A DNA stretch of 64,000 nt from Alkalihalobacterium elongatum (GTDB lineage: Bacteria > Bacillota > Bacilli > Bacillales > Bacillaceae_F). The DNA is taken from positions 558,001 to 622,000 of the forward strand of contig NZ_WMKZ01000001.1 of assembly GCF_019024285.1 (NCBI RefSeq), in the 5' to 3' direction. The notes under the pieces are model-generated. The model searched no databases. It saw only the letters and a program-made list of their open reading frames with translations, and was not told the origin of the DNA. Positions within the stretch are counted from its first letter, which is position 1; each line of letters starts with the position of its first letter. The translations under genes were made by a program, and so were the position numbers. Below, in pieces: positions 57,981-64,000 of the stretch.

Positions 57981-58847
57981 TTACATGAATTCAGCCATTA
58001 GTTGGTTGAATTTCTCTTCATCAAGTTTCAAGTCTTGTTTAGAAAGACCGTTCTCATCGTATCCAGTAACTAATTCTTGATACGATTTCTTCTCTTTGTT
58101 TTGGTAGATCAGACCTGTAACTAGACCATTTTTCTCCATTAATGTTTGCATCGCTTGCATACGATTAGATGGATCGTAACCTTCAATAGAAGAAAGACTA
58201 GTTAAGTTATCTTTAAACCAGTCATATGTGTTAACTTTATTAAACGTAACACAAGGACTGAATACATTGATTAGTGAGAAACCTTTATGGTTAATCCCTT
58301 GTTCAATTAAAGATGTAAGTTCCTTAAGGTCACTTGAGAAGCTTTGCGCTACGAATGTTGCTCCAGCAGTAAGAGCTGTTTCCATAACGTTTAATGCAGA
58401 CTCAATTGAACCACCTGGCGTACTCTTTGTTTTAAAGCCCATTTCACTACGAGGTGAAGTTTGACCTTTTGTTAAACCGTAAATTTGATTATCCATTACG
58501 ATATACGTAATGTCGATGTTACGACGAATAGCATGAACTGTATGACCCATACCAATTGCAAATCCATCACCGTCTCCACCTGAAGCGATAACTGTTAATT
58601 CACGGTTTGCCATTTTAACACCTTGTGCAATTGGTAATGCACGACCATGAACACCATGGAAACCGTATGAGTTAATATAACCTGAAATACGACCTGAACA
58701 TCCGATACCAGAAACAACAGCAAGATTATCTGGTTCTAATCCAGCATTTGCAGCGGCACGTTGGATAGCTGCCTGTACCGAGAAATCTCCACACCCAGGG
58801 CACCAGTTAGGCTTTACTTTATTACGAAAGTCTTTAAATGTTGCCAT
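57981..58847 (-). CDS. korB: 2-oxoacid:ferredoxin oxidoreductase beta subunit, 288 aa
   Basis: [4Fe-4S] Cys are in WCPGCGDF and GIGCSGR, with another in FSPCVTF. The thiamine-diphosphate site is GDGDGFAIGMGHTVHA. It decarboxylates 2-oxoglutarate or another 2-oxoacid with ferredoxin as acceptor. Its ATG follows the korA stop directly. Confidence 0.93.
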   Translation of the reverse strand: MATFKDFRNKVKPNWCPGCGDFSVQAAIQRAAANAGLEPDNLAVVSGIGCSGRISGYINSYGFHGVHGRALPIAQGVKMANRELTVIASGGDGDGFAIGMGHTVHAIRRNIDITYIVMDNQIYGLTKGQTSPRSEMGFKTKSTPGGSIESALNVMETALTAGATFVAQSFSSDLKELTSLIEQGINHKGFSLINVFSPCVTFNKVNTYDWFKDNLTSLSSIEGYDPSNRMQAMQTLMEKNGLVTGLIYQNKEKKSYQELVTGYDENGLSKQDLKLDEEKFNQLMAEFM

Positions 58848-60590
58848 TTAGACCAACTCCTTGCATTGTTTGTAGATATCTGATGGCAGGAATGGGTTAC
58901 CGTCATATTTAAGCATGCTCTCAACATTTGTTCCGCCAACATTCATCTTAATAATACTTGCTAATTGTGCAGTTGCGTTATTCTCAACAACTACAACTTT
59001 CTTAGCACGATCCATTAATGGCTTTAATTGTTCTGTCGGGAATGGGTGTAGTAAACGTACATGTGCATGGTTTACTTTAATTCCATCAGCTTCTAATCGC
59101 GGCATTGCTTCGTTAATTGTACCACGAGTAGAGTTAATACCAATAACTAATAGATCTGCTTCTTCATGTGGTGCATTCGTATATACCGGTGTATCGAAGC
59201 GGTCTGCTAGCGTGTTTAATTTACGTAATCGCTTGTCCATTTGTGCTACACGATTTTCAGGGCTTTCAGATGGTTTCCCTGTTTCATCATGTTCTACACC
59301 AGTTACGTGGTGAACACCATTTTTCATTCCTGGAGCAACACGTGGTGACACTCCATCTTCAGTTACTAAGAAGCGTTTGAAGTACTCTCCATCTACACGC
59401 TCAGGTAACTCTTCATTTATATCAAACTTACCGCGACGAACTTCAATCTTATTGTAATCTAATGGCTCAACTGTTTGCTTACCTAACGATAAAGCAAGGT
59501 CAGTTACAATAATAACAGGACATTGATACTCTTCAGCAATATTGAACGCTTCAATTGTATCGTAGAATGCCTCTTCTACTGTACTTGGAGTAATAACAAC
59601 TTTCGGAATATCACCGTGAGTGTTATATACCATTGCCATTAAGTCTGATTGCTCTTGCTTTGTTGGTAATCCAGTACTAGGACCCCCACGTTGTGTGTCA
59701 ACGAGTACTAATGGAACTTCTGTAATACCTGAAAGACCAATTGCTTCTGCCATCAGTGATAAACCAGGACCAGCTGAAGCTGTTAGTGTACGTACACCAG
59801 CATAGTTAGCACCTATTGCCATCGTTACTGCAGCAATTTCATCTTCGGTTTGGATAACTGTCCCACCAAATTCAGGAAGTTTTTTAATTAAGTACTCCAT
59901 GATCTCTGAAGCAGGAGTAATAGGGTATGCAGGCATGAAACGGCATCCACCAGCTACTGCACCCATTGCAATCGCATCGTTACCGATCAAGAACATACGC
60001 TTCTTACCATCAGCTTTTTCTAACTGTAGAGACTCAATTTGACCACCAGCTTCTTTATTGAAGAAGTCAGCACCAGCTTGAATAGCCTCCATATTTTTTT
60101 CGACAACTGACATACCTTTTTTCTTGAAGATTTCTTCAACAACTTCACGGTATGACTCCACTGGTAAACCAAGAATAGCACTTGATGCACCAACTGCTAC
60201 CATGTTCTTCATTAGTGAAGTTCCAAGGTCATTGGCAATTTCAGTAAATGGAACCGCATACAATGTCGCTTTAGCGTCTTCAGCTAGTGTAGGATTGAAT
60301 TTTGCATCAGCAACAACAATACCACCTTCACGAAGCTCATGATAGTTTACATCAATAGTCTCTTGGTCGAATGCCACGAGAATATCTAGGTCGTCTGAAA
60401 TTGCATTAAGTGCCTTTGTGCTTACTCTGATTTTATTGTTCGTATGTCCACCTTTGATACGAGAAGAAAAGTGTCGATACCCGTACAAATAGTACCCTAA
60501 ACGATTAAGTGCAATAGCAAAGATTTCTCCGGTACTTTCAATACCTTCCCCTTGCTGTCCTCCAACTTTCCAAGAAAGTTGATTGATCAT
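58848..60590 (-). CDS. korA: 2-oxoacid:ferredoxin oxidoreductase alpha subunit (gamma-alpha fused), 580 aa
   Basis: I chose the ATG at 60590 (MINQLSWKVGGQQGEGIEST) behind GGGGTGGAG; the frame runs to 60635. The N-terminal gamma part (about 1-190) has GGQQGEGIES, the alpha part has PAYPITPASEIMEYL and DEIAAVTMAIGANYAGVR. Such fusion is usual in bacilli. The 60591-61009 gap holds only regulatory DNA, including a TTGACA-like box near 60806. Confidence 0.93.
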   Translation of the reverse strand: MINQLSWKVGGQQGEGIESTGEIFAIALNRLGYYLYGYRHFSSRIKGGHTNNKIRVSTKALNAISDDLDILVAFDQETIDVNYHELREGGIVVADAKFNPTLAEDAKATLYAVPFTEIANDLGTSLMKNMVAVGASSAILGLPVESYREVVEEIFKKKGMSVVEKNMEAIQAGADFFNKEAGGQIESLQLEKADGKKRMFLIGNDAIAMGAVAGGCRFMPAYPITPASEIMEYLIKKLPEFGGTVIQTEDEIAAVTMAIGANYAGVRTLTASAGPGLSLMAEAIGLSGITEVPLVLVDTQRGGPSTGLPTKQEQSDLMAMVYNTHGDIPKVVITPSTVEEAFYDTIEAFNIAEEYQCPVIIVTDLALSLGKQTVEPLDYNKIEVRRGKFDINEELPERVDGEYFKRFLVTEDGVSPRVAPGMKNGVHHVTGVEHDETGKPSESPENRVAQMDKRLRKLNTLADRFDTPVYTNAPHEEADLLVIGINSTRGTINEAMPRLEADGIKVNHAHVRLLHPFPTEQLKPLMDRAKKVVVVENNATAQLASIIKMNVGGTNVESMLKYDGNPFLPSDIYKQCKELV

Positions 60591-60937
60591 TTTCTCCACC
60601 CCTTTGGCGTATTGAATGAGAATGACTGTTTCCACTATAGCATAGTAAATCCCTTTGTAAATTCACTAGGCAAACTGAGGGTAACTTACCTGTCATGCTC
60701 ATGATGAATAATTATGTACTAAACGATTACAATAATAAATCTATCCATAAGAAAAAGCAAGACTTATAAGGAAAATATTACGGAATAGTGAAAACGTATG
60801 AATATTGTCAAAATTAATCGGAACAAAAAGTTGTTCACGATCTTGTCATAATTTTAACAAATGTTGACTACCTACTTCAAAGGTTTTTATTATTTTTTTA
60901 ATTTTTTTTTTACAAACTTAATAATATCCATAAAAAT

Positions 60938-60995
60938 AAGGCTAACTATTAAGCGTCATTATCCTCTAAAAGACAAGTACGCATTAGTTAGCCCT
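60938..60995 (-). terminator. Terminator of spoVS
   Basis: On the minus strand GGCTAACTA pairs with TAGTTAGCC around a long stem, with TTATTTTTAT after it. Confidence 0.75.
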
Positions 60996-61009
60996 TTCGT
61001 GTTCGAGCA

Positions 61010-61270
61010 TTACCTTGGCTCAATAATTAACTTTATAGCTGTTCTTTCTTCACCATCAATCTCAATATCCGTAAAAGCAGGAATACAAACAAGATCAATT
61101 CCACTAGGTGCAACAAACCCTCGAGCGATTGCAATCGCTTTTATAGACTGATTTAGAGCACCAGCGCCAATAGCTTGAATTTCTGCTGCGCCTCGTTCTC
61201 TTATGACACCTGCAAGCGCTCCTGCTACAGAGTTAGGTGTAGATTTTGCTGAAACTTTTAATATCTCCAT
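61010..61270 (-). CDS. spoVS: Stage V sporulation protein S, 86 aa
   Basis: The highly conserved SpoVS sequence is plain: EILKVSAKSTPNSVAGALAG, GAGALNQSIKAIAIARGFV and IEIDGEERTAIKLI. An AGGAGGT site precedes ATG 61270. SpoVS is an Alba-like protein needed for spore coat and core steps. It is 107 bases after ymdB. Confidence 0.97.
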   Translation of the reverse strand: MEILKVSAKSTPNSVAGALAGVIRERGAAEIQAIGAGALNQSIKAIAIARGFVAPSGIDLVCIPAFTDIEIDGEERTAIKLIIEPR

Positions 61271-61377
61271 TTCTTGTACCTCCTTAATGATGAATATTGC
61301 CGCTTATTAAATATATTCCCGAAATTTTCTAATATTCCTGCTTATAAGGAGGTATTTTCAAAATATTCTTTCACTTA

Positions 61378-62172
61378 TTATTCGAAGAATGGAGAATCCT
61401 CGTTAATCAATACACGTTCAATCGATTTTGCTCGACCTGTTTTATCGTCAACTGTAATTACGACAGCATTTAATTGTTCTCTACCTATAGCGACTTCAAA
61501 TCTTACAGGTAAATTCGTCAAAAATTTATTTAATACTGCAGTACGATCCATCCCTAATATCCCATCATAGGGTCCAGTCATTCCGACATCTGTAATATAT
61601 GCAGTACCGTTTGGTAAAACACGCTGATCGGCAGTCTGAACATGTGTGTGTGTTCCTACTACTGCAGTTACTCTTCCATCTAAATACCAACCCATCGCCT
61701 GTTTTTCACTCGTTGCTTCTGCGTGGAAATCAACAAAAATGTACGGAGTTCTATCTTTTACTTGCTCTATAATTTCATCTACTTTACGGAAAGGACAATC
61801 ATTTGGCGGAAGAAATGTTCTTCCCATTAGGTTAATTACAACGAGCTCTATAGTATTAATCTTAACAATTGTATAACCTTTTCCTGGGGTTCCTTCTGGA
61901 TAGTTAGCTGGACGCACTAACGTTTTTGCATCATCAATAAATTCAAAGATTTCCCGATTGTCCCAAGAGTGGTTACCTAATGTAACTGCTTGAGCGCCCG
62001 CATCGAGAAAGCCCTTATATATTTTCTGGGTAATACCTTTTCCACCAGCGGCATTTTCACCGTTGACAATCGATATTTGTGGTCGATATTTCTTTTTTAA
62101 TTTTGGTAAGTACTCCTTTACCATAGCTCTACCTGGCGAGCCTACTACATCTCCAACAAATAAAATTTTCAT
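61378..62172 (-). CDS. ymdB: YmdB phosphodiesterase, 264 aa
   Basis: Metallophosphatase motifs: FVGDVVGSPGR, NGENAAGGKG, LGNHSWDN and GTHTHVQTAD. YmdB affects biofilm and motility choice and hydrolyses cyclic nucleotides in vitro. Between rny and spoVS as in B. subtilis. Confidence 0.94.
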   Translation of the reverse strand: MKILFVGDVVGSPGRAMVKEYLPKLKKKYRPQISIVNGENAAGGKGITQKIYKGFLDAGAQAVTLGNHSWDNREIFEFIDDAKTLVRPANYPEGTPGKGYTIVKINTIELVVINLMGRTFLPPNDCPFRKVDEIIEQVKDRTPYIFVDFHAEATSEKQAMGWYLDGRVTAVVGTHTHVQTADQRVLPNGTAYITDVGMTGPYDGILGMDRTAVLNKFLTNLPVRFEVAIGREQLNAVVITVDDKTGRAKSIERVLINEDSPFFE

Positions 62173-62356
62173 TTAGTGCCTCTTTTCTACAAACTTACAA
62201 TTTATGTACATTCTCAACATAATCATATATAAAAATAACAATCTTTGACAAGTAATAAAAGTCGTTTTTTACTTTGTAATTTTAAGTAAAGCATGTGAAA
62301 TTAACAGTTTACTCGATGACCGCAAAAACACTTATATCAACAATATCCTCTAACAA

Positions 62357-62393
62357 AGCAAAAAAATAAAGTGGTTTACACCACTTTATTTTG
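62357..62393 (-). terminator. Terminator of rny, overlapping its stop codon
   Basis: On the minus strand AAATAAAGTGG pairs with CCACTTTATTT, followed by seven T. The left arm covers the last codons of rny (stop at 62386). Confidence 0.85.
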
Positions 62394-63951
62394 CATACTC
62401 AACCGCCCTTGTTTCACGTATTACTGTAACACGAATATGACCTGGGTAATCGAGATCTTCTTCAATTTTCTTCGTGATATCACGAGCCAACTTGTAGGCT
62501 TGTGCATCATCAACAATATCAGGTTTTACCATTATACGAACTTCTCGTCCAGCTTGAATTGCATAAGTCTTCTCTACACCTTCAAAAGACTCTGAGATCT
62601 CTTCAAGTTTCTCTAAACGACGTATATACGTTTCTAGAGTTTCTCGTCTAGCACCTGGTCGTGCTGCACTTAATGCATCAGCAGCAGCTACGAGTGTGGC
62701 TATAATTGAAGTTGGTTCGGTATCACCATGGTGTGATGCAATACTATTAATTACAACAGGATGTTCTTTGTACTTTGTAGCAAGCTCTACACCAATTTCA
62801 ACGTGGCTTCCTTCTACTTCGTGATCAATAGCTTTTCCAATATCATGGAGTAAGCCAGCACGACGAGCAAGTTGAACATCTTCACCAAGTTCAGCAGCCA
62901 TTAGTCCTGCCAAGTAAGCCACTTCCATTGAGTGCTTCAAGACGTTTTGACCATAACTCGTTCTAAACTTTAATCGACCTAATATCTTTATAAGGTCTGG
63001 ATGCAAGCCATGAATTCCCATTTCAAAGGTTGCTTGTTCCCCGTATTCACGGATCGTTTCGTCAACCTCGCGACGAGATTTATCTACCATTTCTTCAATA
63101 CGAGCTGGATGAATTCGTCCATCTTGAACAAGTTTCTCTAAAGCTGTACGAGCTATCTCTCTTCGAATTGGATCAAATCCTGATAAAATTACTGCTTCAG
63201 GAGTATCATCAATAATAAGATCAATACCTGTAAGCGTTTCTAACGCGCGAATATTTCGACCTTCTCTTCCAATGATGCGGCCTTTCATTTCATCATTAGG
63301 AAGACTTACAACAGAAACCGTTGTTTCTGCTACATGGTCTGCTGAGCACCTTTGAATAGCTAACGAAAGAATTTCTCTAGCCTTCTTATCAGCTTCCTCT
63401 TTCGCTTGCGTCAGTCGTTCTTTAACTAACACAGCCATTTCATGAGTAAGGTCTTGCTCAACTTCACGTCGAATAGCTTCTTTCGCTTCTTCTCGAGATA
63501 ATCCAGAAATCCGTTCGAGCTCGGTTTTCTGCTTATTCAAGATTTCCTCCACTTTGCTATCCATCTCTTCAATATGTCGTTGTTTTTTGGCGAGAGACTC
63601 CTCTCTCTTTTCTAATGATTCCTCTTTTTTATCTAGAGTTTCACTTTTACGGTCAAGGATCTCTTCTTTTTGAACCAAACGATTCTCTTGTTTTTGAATC
63701 TCATTTCTACGTTCACGAATCTCCCGTTCAGCTTCTATGCGAAGTTTATGAACCTCGTCCTTAGCTTCAAGAACGGCTTCTTTCTTACTAGCTTCAGCTT
63801 CTCGTTTACCATCTTCAACAATCTGTTTGGCAGCATGTTCCGCACTAGAAATTTTCGCTTCAGCAATGGATTTTCTAACAAGATATCCAACAACTGCACC
63901 AACACCTGCAGAGACAACAAGCAAAATGGAGATGATTAAGACGTTATCCAT
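62386..63951 (-). CDS. rny: Ribonuclease Y, 521 aa
   Basis: A membrane anchor ([17 protein letters not shown]) and a long coiled coil ([20 protein letters not shown]) precede a KH domain ([20 protein letters not shown]) and the HD nuclease with [12 protein letters not shown]. RNase Y starts mRNA decay. A GGAGGTG site precedes ATG 63951. The window ends just upstream. Confidence 0.97.
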   Translation of the reverse strand: MDNVLIISILLVVSAGVGAVVGYLVRKSIAEAKISSAEHAAKQIVEDGKREAEASKKEAVLEAKDEVHKLRIEAEREIRERRNEIQKQENRLVQKEEILDRKSETLDKKEESLEKREESLAKKQRHIEEMDSKVEEILNKQKTELERISGLSREEAKEAIRREVEQDLTHEMAVLVKERLTQAKEEADKKAREILSLAIQRCSADHVAETTVSVVSLPNDEMKGRIIGREGRNIRALETLTGIDLIIDDTPEAVILSGFDPIRREIARTALEKLVQDGRIHPARIEEMVDKSRREVDETIREYGEQATFEMGIHGLHPDLIKILGRLKFRTSYGQNVLKHSMEVAYLAGLMAAELGEDVQLARRAGLLHDIGKAIDHEVEGSHVEIGVELATKYKEHPVVINSIASHHGDTEPTSIIATLVAAADALSAARPGARRETLETYIRRLEKLEEISESFEGVEKTYAIQAGREVRIMVKPDIVDDAQAYKLARDITKKIEEDLDYPGHIRVTVIRETRAVEYAK

Positions 63952-64000
63952 GTAGTCACCTCCTCTTGCTATCTAATTGTTGGTTCCAAAAGTCATATTA

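Overview
The window looks like the chromosome of a low-GC, endospore-forming member of the Bacillaceae. Evidence: an alpha/beta small acid-soluble spore protein, SpoVS, SpoVK, CotE, a Spo0E-like phosphatase, SirA and a YjcZ-like peptide, plus gene order that follows Bacillus subtilis over long stretches (rny-ymdB-spoVS-korAB-miaB-ricA-cotE-mutS-mutL, miaA-hfq-spoVK-hflX-ynbB-glnR-glnA, lexA/yneA-yneB-ynzC-tkt-sirA-yneF, ccdC/yneK). Almost all genes lie on the minus strand.

Positions 1-12,300 are an accessory, defence-type region. It holds a KAP-type NTPase cut by the left edge, a frameshifted gene, an unknown gene, then a run of small same-strand genes (phosphotransferase, NUDIX hydrolase, small membrane proteins, a lipoprotein, a broken tautomerase, an unknown protein) and a two-gene Gabija-type system (OLD-family ATPase/TOPRIM nuclease plus UvrD-like helicase). 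Most of these small genes are separated by a recurring minus-strand motif, TTCAACTAACGG followed by GC, often with a short hairpin. The layout resembles an integron-like cassette array, but no integrase is visible.

Positions 12,300-15,900 are mostly decayed DNA: a truncated YcxB-like gene, a lipoprotein, tiny ORFs, a truncated superinfection-immunity-like gene and two tRNA-like remnants. This is what an old integration site or prophage scar would leave. Positions 15,900-23,700 carry an FAD oxidoreductase, a secreted M14 carboxypeptidase, a SwrC-like RND exporter, spore and membrane small proteins, and a repeat family with a 17-bp inverted repeat.

Positions 23,800-34,700 hold YneK and CcdC, an Lgt-like membrane protein, a TlpA-like thioredoxin, a BNR-repeat lipoprotein, the csoR-copA-copZ copper operon with its operator, a Spo0E-like gene, a heterodimeric multidrug ABC exporter and YneF. 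From 34,700 to the right edge it is core genome: replication control (SirA), carbon flow (transketolase, 2-oxoacid:ferredoxin oxidoreductase), the SOS response (LexA, YneA), nitrogen control (GlnR-GlnA with two operators), tRNA modification (MiaA, MiaB), Hfq, HflX, mismatch repair (MutS-MutL), the RicA/Rny RNA-processing group and sporulation genes. One degraded IS3-family element sits inside what appears to have been the lexA terminator, with a 3-bp target duplication.
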